Assembly: GCA_945787885.1 (NCBI GenBank)
Contig: CALZJF010000006.1
Location: 28,377-92,376 of the forward strand
Length of the DNA: 64,000 nt
Source: an uncultured Bacteroidales bacterium
GTDB taxonomy: Bacteria > Bacteroidota > Bacteroidia > Bacteroidales > Bacteroidaceae
Reading direction: 5' to 3'
Part shown: piece after piece, positions 8,093-16,299 of the stretch
How positions within the stretch are numbered: the stretch's first letter is position 1
Layout of the letters: each line of letters begins with the position of its first letter
Program-made: the position numbers and the translations under genes
Notes under the pieces: model-generated
Seen by the model: the letters and a program-made list of their open reading frames with translations, nothing else
Database searches by the model: none
What the model was told of the DNA's origin: nothing

Positions 8093-9641
8093 GCGTGCCC
8101 GATTTTGCGCCCGATGCCTTCGTCTTGGGTGTCTTTGAAGCCTTTGCGGGTTTCGATGTCTTCACCTTCGAGGTCGAAGTCTTTGACTTGCTCGCGGATT
8201 TCGCCGTCGAAGTTCTTGCCGATGAAGCCGAAGAGCGTCGGGCAACACTGCTGTTTGTGGTGCGGCGCGTGGTGGAAGAAGCCTTTCGCGAGGCCTTCTC
8301 GTCTTCCTTGACATTCGGCCCCTCCACTCCCTCAGGCGTTGGGTATTCGTAGGATATTTGCAGGGGGCGGCCCTCATGGTCAAGCAGGGGTTCGCCCTTG
8401 TCGTTTACGGCAAAACCTCTCTCGTTTACGAGCACAGGCACTACGCGCGTCTCCGATTTGAGGTTGTCCGGCGATGCCACTGCCACGCTGTCCGCCACGG
8501 CAAATGCTATGCGTCTGCCCTCTCCGTCGATGAGTTGCCCCTCGGCATTGCGCGTGATGACCTCGCCTGCCCCATCCATGACGAGCTGTCCGAAGGCATT
8601 TCTGACAGAATCTTGGGCGTGACCCCACACCTGATCCTCAAAGCGTTTCAGCTCGTTCTCAATGCGTTCGCGCTCCTTGGCTTGTCCCGCCTCGTCTTCG
8701 GCATACTGGGCGATGATGCGGTCTTGCAGATTCGTGGTCTTGTAGATGTCGCCCTTGTAGCGATTCATTGTGAAATAGTCGTCGGCACTGATGACGGAGG
8801 CATTGTTGATACTCGACCCCATCAGCGAGAGCTTTGCCAAATAGGGCGCAGCCTCTTCATAGTTCACCCAAAAGAGGGGGATTCGCTGGTTCTCCTCCTC
8901 GCCAAATTCGCTCATTCCGCTCACCATGACGGGGCAGAGCGCTGTCACTTTCGTGCGGAAGGTAGCCGTATGCTGGTCGTAGCATACGCTCTCCTTGACG
9001 AAATAGAGCTTCACGTCTTCCGAAGGCAAGTCGGCATCGTTCACGCGTATCTTCCCGTCGTTGTTTTCGTAGTAGATTTTATGCGTGTCCATGATCTTCT
9101 TGCCCTTCACGATGTGGTCTTCGTCGAAATGCTCGTTGGCATCGAGGGTATATTCGTACGCCTTGATGTTTCCACGGAGAATCTGCCTGAAGAGATAGAC
9201 GAAAAGGTTTTGTCGCCCGTTGGCAGGAACGACGGGATAGTAGAGCACGGCATTTTCCTCCTTCGTGAGGTCAATGCTCCTGTAGATGTCGCGTCGCCAC
9301 GCAGCATCGTCAGGCACGTTGGCAGCCGTTGGAAATTCTCTGGTAAAGCTTTTCGCAGCAGCGTCAGCGGCGCTGTTCGCCGTTCTCCGTGCCTGCGGTC
9401 GTGCCGCAGTGCGGTTGGCAGTCTTGGCAGGAGTTATGGCAGGCTTGCTGGCAGGCTTCTCCTCGTCAGTGTCCTGTTCGGCGTTGCGTTCGCGAGCCGT
9501 CGGGACGTTCGTCTCCTTGTCCGGTTTGACGGTTTCAGTCTGGCTTTTCCTGGAGTTCATCGTGCGTCGTGCCGGCATCTGTGCGGAAGCCGTGAGAGTG
9601 CCGAGGAGCAGGGCGAGAAGGAACAAACGGGTAGGTTTCAT
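8067..9641 (-). CDS. gldN: T9SS protein GldN/PorN with an added basic C-terminal tail
   Basis: The protein is 524 residues from the ATG at 9641, which begins a signal peptide (MKPTRLFLLALLLGTLTASAQ). The GldN domain follows: RDIYRSIDLTKEENAVLYYP, then FVYLFRQILRGNIKAYEYT, then PLFWVNYEEAAPYLAKL. GldN/PorN is a periplasmic partner of the GldK ring and of GldM. It is the last gene of porP-gldK-gldL-gldM-gldN. The C-terminal 80 or so residues are almost only Ser, Thr, Lys, Arg and Ala. I do not know such a tail from well-studied GldN or PorN, which makes this protein longer than usual. Confidence 0.92.
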   Translation of the reverse strand: MKPTRLFLLALLLGTLTASAQMPARRTMNSRKSQTETVKPDKETNVPTARERNAEQDTDEEKPASKPAITPAKTANRTAARPQARRTANSAADAAAKSFTREFPTAANVPDDAAWRRDIYRSIDLTKEENAVLYYPVVPANGRQNLFVYLFRQILRGNIKAYEYTLDANEHFDEDHIVKGKKIMDTHKIYYENNDGKIRVNDADLPSEDVKLYFVKESVCYDQHTATFRTKVTALCPVMVSGMSEFGEEENQRIPLFWVNYEEAAPYLAKLSLMGSSINNASVISADDYFTMNRYKGDIYKTTNLQDRIIAQYAEDEAGQAKERERIENELKRFEDQVWGHAQDSVRNAFGQLVMDGAGEVITRNAEGQLIDGEGRRIAFAVADSVAVASPDNLKSETRVVPVLVNERGFAVNDKGEPLLDHEGRPLQISYEYPTPEGVEGPNVKEDEKASRKASSTTRRTTNSSVARRSSASSARTSTAKSASKSKTSTSKVKTSKPAKASKTPKTKASGAKSGTLSVRRERH

Positions 9642-9759
9642 TGTATTGCAGTGAGGTGCAGGCGCTATGGGGCTCCGCACCAAAGAGGGGGTTGATGAAT
9701 AAAGGGGGAATGGCGGTCAGGGCAGTCGCCGATGGGCGTGGGGGCTTTTCGGGGCAGCT

Positions 9760-11313
9760 TTAGTTGATGATGACCTCCAGCGAGCCCGGCAGCGTGCGCT
9801 CAATGCCGTCCGGACCGATGGCGCGCACGGAACTGATGTAGAAGCGCTTGCCCTTGTTGAGCGTGCGCATCAGCTCGCGCTGTGAGTCGGTGAAGTTGGG
9901 GCCAGCGGATTTTTCGGGGCGCACATTGCCGACGCGGTCGAAGAATACGCATTCAAAGGAAAGCACGCGGAAGGGAATGTTCAGCAAGCCGTCGTCGATG
10001 GCGGCTGCCAATGCCTTTGCACCGATGATACTGCCCTTGGCGATGCGTCCGCCTCGGAACATATCGTCGCCCACCTGTATGTATGCCGTCGGATCAGGGA
10101 GCTTCCGCACCTTGAACGATAGGTTTCCCATGGGCTGCGACTTTCCGTTTACGATGCCCGTAATGCTGAAGTTCACGTCTTGCCCCACCTTTTCCGGGCG
10201 TGCCACATAATGTCCGTCGCCTTTGGCCGTGAGCGTGCCTCCCGTCATGCTGACGCTGATCTTGTCGCTGCTCACGCCCGATGCGCTGACCGATACGGGA
10301 TTGTCGTAGCCCGCATAGAGCACATTCATCAGGTCAGCCGCCACGGTGGCTCCCGTAGGCGGAGCGATGACGTTGTAATGTTGCTTGAAGTCGCGGCGTA
10401 TGATTTCGCCCGCCGCGTTCGGCATCATGATGTAGCCGGAGAAGTCATATTCGCCCGGCGCGCCCACGCGGAAGTTGTACGTGCCATCCGGGGCGATGCG
10501 CTTGCCATTGACGAAAATCTCCGGCCGCTGCGTCGTATCTACCGCCGCCATGAAGATATGGCTCCTGAACTCATCGCCGGGGAAGAGCGTGGTCTGTTCG
10601 GGCAGGCAGTATGCTCCCAGTTCATTGACGCGGATGTCCCTGACATCGATGTTCGAGATTAGGCTTCTCAGCACCTCGCTCTCCGCCTTTCTCACATCGC
10701 TCTGAAGTTTTGAAAGCATCGTCACTGCGGCGATGGCGGGCATCGTCTCAAACATATACTCCTGCCATTGCTTGTCGCGGTTTTCAGCCGTCTTCGGCAC
10801 CTCGGTCGATAGGTTGGAGGCGATGATGGCCCGTTGCCGTGGGTCGGTTATATGTTTAAGTATAAATTCGCGGTAGTGGTTGACCTCCTCGAAGAGTCGT
10901 CGTCCGTGTTTCTTGGGGCCGTTGAGCATGACGGCATCCGAGGCGTTGAGGTCATCCTTGTTCTCCAACGCCAGAGGAGTCCCCTCCTTGCCGTCGGCTT
11001 CGCGTGCGATGGCCCATTTCAGCACATCTGCATAATTGCAGAGGCTATCGGAAGCAGCCTTCACCTCGCGTGCTTTGGCAAACCAAGGCCCCACCTTCGT
11101 CGGGTTGGCCTTCATCTGTTGCTGGAAATCCTCATAGATAGCCGTATTCTCCTTCTCGGCGTTCGATGTGCTCCGCTCCAGACTGTCGCTGACGACTGCC
11201 AGACCTTTCAGCACGTCGGTCGAAACGTTCAGTGCCAGCATGGCAGTCAGCACGACGTACATCAGGTTGATCATCTTCTGGCGTGGGGAGACCGGGTTTT
11301 TCTTTATTGCCAT
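9760..11313 (-). CDS. gldM: T9SS motor/energy-transducing protein GldM
   Basis: The protein is 517 residues, usual for GldM. The start MAIKKNPVSPRQKMINLMYVV leads into one N-terminal transmembrane helix (about residues 15-35), followed by a long periplasmic part of helical and beta domains reaching to GldK/GldN. GldM pairs with GldL in the inner membrane and uses proton-motive force to drive T9SS export. Its start is 125 bp after the gldL stop. Confidence 0.95.
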   Translation of the reverse strand: MAIKKNPVSPRQKMINLMYVVLTAMLALNVSTDVLKGLAVVSDSLERSTSNAEKENTAIYEDFQQQMKANPTKVGPWFAKAREVKAASDSLCNYADVLKWAIAREADGKEGTPLALENKDDLNASDAVMLNGPKKHGRRLFEEVNHYREFILKHITDPRQRAIIASNLSTEVPKTAENRDKQWQEYMFETMPAIAAVTMLSKLQSDVRKAESEVLRSLISNIDVRDIRVNELGAYCLPEQTTLFPGDEFRSHIFMAAVDTTQRPEIFVNGKRIAPDGTYNFRVGAPGEYDFSGYIMMPNAAGEIIRRDFKQHYNVIAPPTGATVAADLMNVLYAGYDNPVSVSASGVSSDKISVSMTGGTLTAKGDGHYVARPEKVGQDVNFSITGIVNGKSQPMGNLSFKVRKLPDPTAYIQVGDDMFRGGRIAKGSIIGAKALAAAIDDGLLNIPFRVLSFECVFFDRVGNVRPEKSAGPNFTDSQRELMRTLNKGKRFYISSVRAIGPDGIERTLPGSLEVIIN

Positions 11314-11380
11314 ATCAGTGTGTGGGGGGCTTTGCAGAATTTTGCCCTTGATGTGTGAGGCGGCAGCATGGGGGCGTCTG

Positions 11381-11425
11381 CCTCCCCTCTATGATTCTGC
11401 CTCCCCTATATATATATATAAGATG
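11381..11425. repeat. CTCCCC/TATA element between gldM and gldL
   Basis: TGCCTCCCCT appears twice, 19 bp apart, the second running into an eight-step TA tract. It resembles the AT-rich 21-bp units at 7034 and 14057 but is shorter and not in phase with them. Confidence 0.45.
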
Positions 11426-11437
11426 AGTGCCTTGCCG

Positions 11438-12445
11438 TTAAGCCTGCTCATTGGCGGCAGGCGCGGCAGAATGTCCCATGGGGTTGGTCATGACAGAGAG
11501 CTGCTGCATCATGCGCGCATAGATGTTGTTCACCTCCTCAATCTTCGCAGCCAGTTGTCGCGTCTGCTCGTTGATGTCTTCGATGGTCGTCACCTGACGG
11601 CTGATGCTGGCGAAGTGCAAGTCATATACCTTGTTGATGCCGATGAGCGTGCGGTTGAGGTTCTCCATCTCTTGCGAGTCGCGCGTGAGTCGTGCGCTCT
11701 GCTCGTCCACCTTGGCCAGCGTGTCGGTGAGTGCTTGGAGTTTTTCGATATAATCCTTCGTTGCTCCCTCCATCTCAGGCGAAAGCACCGCCTGCGCACG
11801 GCGAAGGAGCTCATCGTTGGCAAGGCGGATGATCGTGGCAAGCTTGTCTGCCTGTCGCTCCACGCTCTCCTCGCCCTCCGGCGTGTCGTAAAATTCGTCG
11901 AGAGCCTGCTGTATGGGGTCGTTCGTTGCAGGAGCCGCCTTCGCAGCATCAGGCTGTGCGGCAGTGCCTTGCTGTGCGGCAGTGCCCGTCTGCATGGTGA
12001 TTCCCGTCTGCTGCATGGCGATGCCCTGCTGTGCCACTGCGCCCTGCTGCACGCCGCCACCCATGACGATGACGCCGCCTGACACCACCGTTGCGCCCTC
12101 AGCCGAACCATCGGCATCGGCAGCGTGCATCTCCGCTCCGCCTACGACGTGAAGCCCGGCTTCGGCACGCTCCATCTCCTCCTCCGTCTCGAAGTCATCG
12201 GGGAGCTCCTTGCCGACGGAGTTCTTGTCGAAGGGACGGTCGAAGGCAGCCAGGAAGAATACGAAAGCCTCCGTGCCCATGCCGAGGAAGAGCATGAGGT
12301 TTCCGCCCGGCAGGTGGGTCAGTTTGAAGAGGGCGCCAAGGATAACGACGGAGGCACCCCACGAATAGGCATAGTTCAGGAAGGTTTGACCGGGCACACT
12401 GTCCATCCAGTGCTGCATCTTGGTCACAAAATTGAGCTTGGGCAT
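11438..12445 (-). CDS. gldL: T9SS motor protein GldL
   Basis: The protein is 335 residues from the ATG at 12445 (MPKLNFVTKMQHWMDSVPGQ). Two transmembrane helices (about residues 22-42 and 48-66) contain the charged residues expected for proton conduction, in LPGGNLMLFLGMGTEAFVFF. A cytoplasmic helical domain fills about residues 180-320. Between them is a low-complexity Gln/Thr/Ala/Met stretch (about 115-155) with repeated QQG/QTG units that looks like a local expansion. It works with GldM. Confidence 0.94.
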   Translation of the reverse strand: MPKLNFVTKMQHWMDSVPGQTFLNYAYSWGASVVILGALFKLTHLPGGNLMLFLGMGTEAFVFFLAAFDRPFDKNSVGKELPDDFETEEEMERAEAGLHVVGGAEMHAADADGSAEGATVVSGGVIVMGGGVQQGAVAQQGIAMQQTGITMQTGTAAQQGTAAQPDAAKAAPATNDPIQQALDEFYDTPEGEESVERQADKLATIIRLANDELLRRAQAVLSPEMEGATKDYIEKLQALTDTLAKVDEQSARLTRDSQEMENLNRTLIGINKVYDLHFASISRQVTTIEDINEQTRQLAAKIEEVNNIYARMMQQLSVMTNPMGHSAAPAANEQA

Positions 12446-12500
12446 AAGCGTTTTTCTTTTTTTCGTTGTAAAGGGGGAGGGCGGAGGCTCAGCCTGCGGC

Positions 12501-12540
12501 AAAAGCTCTCAGCCGCCGGCAAAAGCTCTCAGCCGCCGGC
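12501..12540. repeat. 20-bp tandem duplication upstream of gldL
   Basis: AAAAGCTCTCAGCCGCCGGC occurs twice in direct succession, with a partial third copy before it. It resembles the GGCTTTTGCC/CTCAGTCGC duplication at 901-940. It lies in the 130-bp gldK-gldL gap. Confidence 0.7.
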
Positions 12541-12575
12541 TTGGAGAACAAGCAATCAGCGCGGGCAGCGGGCTG

Positions 12576-14024
12576 CTATTTGCCCTTTCGCGTAGTCGCC
12601 GTATTGCTGGTGGAGGCTGCCTTTGAGCGCACGCACCTGAATCCGATGAAGGAGCGCGGCTGGTTCTGATATTCATAGCTGCGCCACGCCGAGCGGATGA
12701 GGGAGATGGGGTCCTTCCACGAGCCTCCGCGCACGCTCTTGCGCTTCAGGAAGTAAGGGTCCTCCAGTGCAGCATCGTAGCGCAGCTCAGGGTTTACGTC
12801 CGACATCGATACGACGCCCGCCTCCGTATATACCGTGTTCGTCCATTCCGCCACATTGCCCGCCATGTCGAAGAGGCCATTGCTGTTGGCGCCGTAGATG
12901 CCCACCTTCGAGGTGATGAGGTTGCCGTCCTCCGTATAGTTTCCGCGGTCAGGCTTGAAGTTGGCGAGGAAGCATCCCTTGTCGCTCGTCGAGGCATCGC
13001 CCTCCCAGGGGTAGGGATTCCCATTTGCTCCGCGCGCCGCAAACTCCCATTCTATCTCGGAGGGCAGGCGATAGCGCTGCACGTAGCGAGCCTGCGGGCC
13101 GAGGCCGCGCAGCAGATATTCCGTGCGCCAGGCGCAGAAGGCCTGAGCCTGCTCCCACGTCACTCCCACCACGGGGTAATCATTGTACGCCGGTGCGGAG
13201 AAATAGTTTTTCATATATACCTCGTTGTGGGCATTCGGGAAATCGTTCACCCAGCACGTCGTGTCGGGATATACGGGCACGATGTACGTGTTCACGAAAT
13301 CATAGAGCGACGAGAGCGGGCGGTTAATGGTTTCGCGCACGATGCGCCCATCATCGTCTATGTAAGCCGTGTCCTTGCTGATCATCACCACCTCGTCGGG
13401 GTCAGTCTGCACATCCGTGTTGAGGTTTCGCTCAGCAGGGTCGAGGCGGTATTTCCGCAGCGCCGCCTTCTCATAGTCGAATATTTCATAGCGGAAGTTG
13501 AGCTGGGCGGCGTCGAGCATCTTCGTCCCGTCGATGGGATGATATTTATAGACGCTCTCAATGGCATTGCGCTGCTCCTCCGAGGGCTTTCTCCAAGGTA
13601 TGGGCTTATTCCAGTTGAGGTGGGGCGTGACGGGGTCGCCATATTTGTCCACCTCGATCTTGTACGTCTCGTCGCCTCCGAACGAAGGGTCGGCCAGACG
13701 TTCGCGGATGATGCTGTCGCGCACCCACTCCACAAACTGGCGATACATCGAGTTCGTCACCTCCGTCTGGTCCATCCAGAATCCGTCCACCGAGATTTCC
13801 TTCTCCGGCACGCTGTTTCCCCACAGGGAATCCTGATTGCTGATGCCCACTTTGAGGAATCCGCGTTTCACCTCTATCATCCCGAAGGGCTGAGGTTCCA
13901 TCATCGATGCCGAGCGTTGTCCGGTCACCTCGCCGCCGTTCGACATGGCATGGCTGCTGCCCATACACGACACGATGGCTGCCGTCAGGACGATGCTGAA
14001 AATAAAGGGAAGTATCTTCTTCAT
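12576..14024 (-). CDS. gldK: T9SS outer-membrane ring lipoprotein GldK/PorK
   Basis: The protein is 482 residues with a lipoprotein signal (MKKILPFIFSIVLTAAIVSC, Cys at about 20). It has the formylglycine-generating-enzyme (sulfatase-modifying factor) fold typical of GldK: VDGFWMDQTEVTNSMYRQF near the start, VVGVTWEQAQAFCAWR, LPSEIEWEFAARG, GLFDMAGNVAEWT and SVRGGSWKDPISLIRSAWR near the end. GldK and GldN form the large periplasmic ring of T9SS. The fold is structural here, and no enzyme activity is implied. Confidence 0.95.
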   Translation of the reverse strand: MKKILPFIFSIVLTAAIVSCMGSSHAMSNGGEVTGQRSASMMEPQPFGMIEVKRGFLKVGISNQDSLWGNSVPEKEISVDGFWMDQTEVTNSMYRQFVEWVRDSIIRERLADPSFGGDETYKIEVDKYGDPVTPHLNWNKPIPWRKPSEEQRNAIESVYKYHPIDGTKMLDAAQLNFRYEIFDYEKAALRKYRLDPAERNLNTDVQTDPDEVVMISKDTAYIDDDGRIVRETINRPLSSLYDFVNTYIVPVYPDTTCWVNDFPNAHNEVYMKNYFSAPAYNDYPVVGVTWEQAQAFCAWRTEYLLRGLGPQARYVQRYRLPSEIEWEFAARGANGNPYPWEGDASTSDKGCFLANFKPDRGNYTEDGNLITSKVGIYGANSNGLFDMAGNVAEWTNTVYTEAGVVSMSDVNPELRYDAALEDPYFLKRKSVRGGSWKDPISLIRSAWRSYEYQNQPRSFIGFRCVRSKAASTSNTATTRKGK

Positions 14025-14050
14025 AGGGATTGCTGGGGGTTGTTGCTTGC

Positions 14051-14119
14051 TTTATATATATAAATAGAGGAGTAGGCTATATAAATAGAGGAGTGAGCTA
14101 TATGAACAGGGGGGGTAAG
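14051..14119. repeat. AT-rich 21-bp array between gldK and porP
   Basis: TATATAAATAGAGGAG units start at 14057, 14078 and 14099, exactly 21 bp apart. This is the reverse-complement form of the 7034-7139 array. Confidence 0.65.
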
Positions 14120-14142
14120 GGATGTGCAGGGGAAGCCGGGGG

Positions 14143-15111
14143 CTACAGCCATCTGACGGATTTATGCACATTCCTGCCCTTCTTCCCGAGGTCGATGGGC
14201 ATTCTGTAGCCCAGCGTCACCTCGTGCTGCCCGAACTGCATGCCTATTCCCGCCGTGTTCGCCTCATAGCTATAGCAGAGGTCGATGCCGTGGAACGTTC
14301 CGCCGACGAAGATGCCCACGCTGCGTTGCGGAGCATAGTTCAGTCCGCCGTACATCCGCCGTTTCTCATATTCATACTGCAGGCGGCAGGTGATGTCCGT
14401 GCGGTAGTCTGCGAAGTCCGTGCGGAACATCACGGAGGGGGTTATAGTGTATAACGGCGATTTCAGGCGTATATTGTATGAAGAGCTGAAATTCAGCTGT
14501 CTTTTTATCGAAAATTCATTCGTTTCCCCCATCGAGACGACGGGTGCCATCAAATGTTGCGCCGAGAGCCCGATGAGGAGGTTGCGCCGCGCATAGTAGA
14601 GCCCCGCTCCGAGGTCGAAGGTGTTGCCCGTCAGGTCCGTCGTCGGGAAGGCAGGGTCAGAGCCGTCCGCCAGGTCGGCATCGCTGCCGCTGAGCTCCTC
14701 AGAGAGCAGGTCGGCAGCGAGGCCGAAGGAGAGCGTGCCGCTCCAGAGCTTGAGGTGATAGGCATACTGCACGCAGAAGAGCTTCTGCGAGAAGAGTCCG
14801 AAGACATCGTTGACGAATGCCGCTCCCACGCCGTGGCGCGTCTTTCCAATCTTGAAAGCCATGTCTACTCCAGCATAGAGCGTCGAGCCGGCATCTTCAA
14901 ATCCCGCGGCGTGGCTTTGGAAGGCAGCGTTGATGGCCAGTTCGGGCGTGCGTCCCACTGCGGCAGGACACCATTGCGGCTCAATCTTCCAGTATTGCTG
15001 AAACGCAGCATCCTGCTGCCCATGCGCAGGCATCGCCGTCAGCAGCAGTGCGGCTGCCGCTGCGAGGTGTGCGAGCAGGGAAGGGCGGAGATGGCTATGC
15101 TTTCTACTCAT
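14143..15111 (-). CDS. porP: T9SS outer-membrane protein PorP (PorP/SprF family)
   Basis: The protein is 322 residues with a signal peptide ending at about AHGQ. The family opening QQDAAFQQYWKIEPQWCPAA is a variant of the common PQ..Y..N....PA.AG start. It is followed by alternating strands of an outer-membrane barrel and a C-terminal EVTLGYRMPID strand. PorP is the barrel that anchors the GldK/GldN ring and is conventionally first in porPKLMN operons, as here. A good promoter lies at 15176-15207. A 193-bp fold-back element sits further upstream at 15266-15458. Confidence 0.92.
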   Translation of the reverse strand: MSRKHSHLRPSLLAHLAAAAALLLTAMPAHGQQDAAFQQYWKIEPQWCPAAVGRTPELAINAAFQSHAAGFEDAGSTLYAGVDMAFKIGKTRHGVGAAFVNDVFGLFSQKLFCVQYAYHLKLWSGTLSFGLAADLLSEELSGSDADLADGSDPAFPTTDLTGNTFDLGAGLYYARRNLLIGLSAQHLMAPVVSMGETNEFSIKRQLNFSSSYNIRLKSPLYTITPSVMFRTDFADYRTDITCRLQYEYEKRRMYGGLNYAPQRSVGIFVGGTFHGIDLCYSYEANTAGIGMQFGQHEVTLGYRMPIDLGKKGRNVHKSVRWL

Positions 15112-15175
15112 CTGCGTGTTTCGTTTTTATGGCAATCAGTAGGTTGGCAAGTAGCCAACACGGGTAATCTGTGTG

Positions 15176-15207
15176 CAAAATTAGAGTTTTCTTTGCGTGT
15201 GGGCAAA
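15176..15207 (-). promoter_or_regulatory. Promoter of the porP-gldKLMN operon
   Basis: On the minus strand, TTTG (15207-15204), a 20-bp spacer and TAATTTTG (15183-15176) match the Bacteroidota -33/-7 consensus, about 65 bp before the porP start codon. Confidence 0.75.
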
Positions 15208-15265
15208 AAAATACAGGAAGAAATGCCGGCATCGTGCTGCATTTCTTCCTTTTGGGGGCTCATTA

Positions 15266-15458
15266 TAGGTAGGTTCTATCAATTAGTTTTCAATGCAAGG
15301 CAGTGTTTCTGTTTTACTTGGATGTCTTCACGCCTCTCGCACCGTATCTTTTTGTCTTTCATTCAGTCACGTAGCCCGCTACGCTCCCTCGTGAAAAACA
15401 AAAACCTACGGTACGATAGTCGCAAATACATCGCAAGCTAATTTATAGAACCTACCTA
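15266..15458 (-). mobile_element. 193-bp fold-back element, copy 1
   Basis: The ends are perfect 14-bp inverted repeats (TAGGTAGGTTCTAT and its complement). The whole element is an imperfect inverted repeat that could fold into one long hairpin whose tip is CGTAG-CGGG-CTACG. Other copies are at 33929, 35711, 59617 and 62194. This copy is in reverse orientation, which is the same sense as porP downstream of it. It has no credible ORF and no transposase. Confidence 0.85.
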
Positions 15459-15465
15459 TATATAA

Positions 15466-15486
15466 TTTGCGTGCGCGCGCACGTGA
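15466..15486. repeat. Alternating purine-pyrimidine tract next to fold-back copy 1
   Basis: GCGTGCGCGCGCACGTG follows directly after the element. Similar tracts occur at 33894-33926, 37395-37422 and 56960-56992. Such tracts can adopt Z-DNA. Confidence 0.5.
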
Positions 15487-15620
15487 GGCGGTGTGAATGT
15501 GCCGCCCATTTTCTATTAAATGTGCCGCGCCTTCAGGGCGTGCCGTGCGGTTTGCGTCATGTGGACAATTGTAGGTTTCGTGGCCCATTCAAATTTCCGA
15601 CATCGTTTCTTGGTTGCATG

Positions 15621-15707
15621 TAATCACTTCGAGGGGTGAAAATGATTGTTTTAGGGGTCAATGTGATTATTTTTTGGGTGGAAAATGGTCACTTGTGAGC
15701 GCGAAGC
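15621..15707. repeat. Phased 22-bp intergenic array B (4 units)
   Basis: Units TAATCACTT, TGATTGTTT, TGATTATTT and TGGTCACTT start at 15621, 15643, 15664 and 15686 (22, 21 and 22 bp apart). G-rich middles and A runs make them reverse-type relatives of arrays D, E and F. They lie between the divergent porP and fimbrial operons. Confidence 0.65.
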
Positions 15708-15929
15708 TCAGGCGTTGGCAAACGTTGCACCCCGAATCGTGGTCAATCCGCATGGCGCAATGCCCCAATCACATCGTTTTCCCTCCGCTTCCCCTGTGCT
15801 ATGATTTTTTTCCGTTGTCGCGCTTGTTAAATTTGATTTAACATTCTTTTTGTTTCGCAGCGCGTTATGTTTCTGATACGTCATTTCTGCATTGCAACTA
15901 ATGTGGGAATGTCGTTAATAGACACAAAA

Positions 15930-15960
15930 AAATTCAGATTTCTTGGGAAGAAATCTGAAT
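15930..15960 (-). terminator. Orphan minus-strand terminator hairpin
   Basis: A 14-bp perfect stem (AATTCAGATTTCTT arm, 3-nt loop) is followed on the minus strand by a run of T (from about 15931 down to 15925). No gene precedes it on the minus strand, so it suggests a short unannotated minus transcript starting between 15960 and 16300. Its core ATTTCTT-GGG-AAGAAAT recurs at 16201. Confidence 0.55.
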
Positions 15961-16084
15961 TGATGCCCAAAGGAACGGCTAAGTGCTGAATCCTCCAAAC
16001 AATTTGCCGTTTTTTTTCAGAATTTCTTTCATTTTTCCCCATTTTGCTCTCCAAAAGCCCCCAAATTGACATTGTTTTAGATAC

Positions 16085-16128
16085 GCCGTCGCATGGAATC
16101 GTATCGGCCGTCGCATGGAATCGCAACG
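16085..16128. repeat. 22-bp tandem duplication
   Basis: GCCGTCGCATGGAATCG plus five bases is present twice in succession at 16085 and 16107. It lies in the 15112-16299 intergenic region, which otherwise holds the fold-back element, array B and two ATTTCTT palindromes, and no supported gene. Confidence 0.6.
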
Positions 16129-16200
16129 GCTGCGGAGGGGATTTTCGGGGAAAATGGGGGTGGAGGTAGGAGAAATGTGTAGTAAACACAAGGGTTTAAG

Positions 16201-16217
16201 ATTTCTTCCCAAGAAAT
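16201..16217. promoter_or_regulatory. Palindrome ATTTCTT-CCC-AAGAAAT upstream of the fimbrial operon
   Basis: Perfect 7-bp arms about a 3-base centre, roughly 85 bp before the first fimbrial start codon. The same core with the centre inverted (GGG) is inside the hairpin at 15930-15960. It could be an operator; no binding protein is known. Confidence 0.4.
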
Positions 16218-16299
16218 ATAGCGTTGATGAACCTTAATTCTACGAAATCTTTGACCCGGAAACACCTCTAATTTACCTTGGCGAATGAGACGAAGCGGC

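Noticed and set aside
15406-15588. Short minus-strand ORF in fold-back copy 1, and a longer one over copy 2 (33946-34488)
   Set aside because: The coding potential comes from the repeat itself, and the translations change frame or length among copies.
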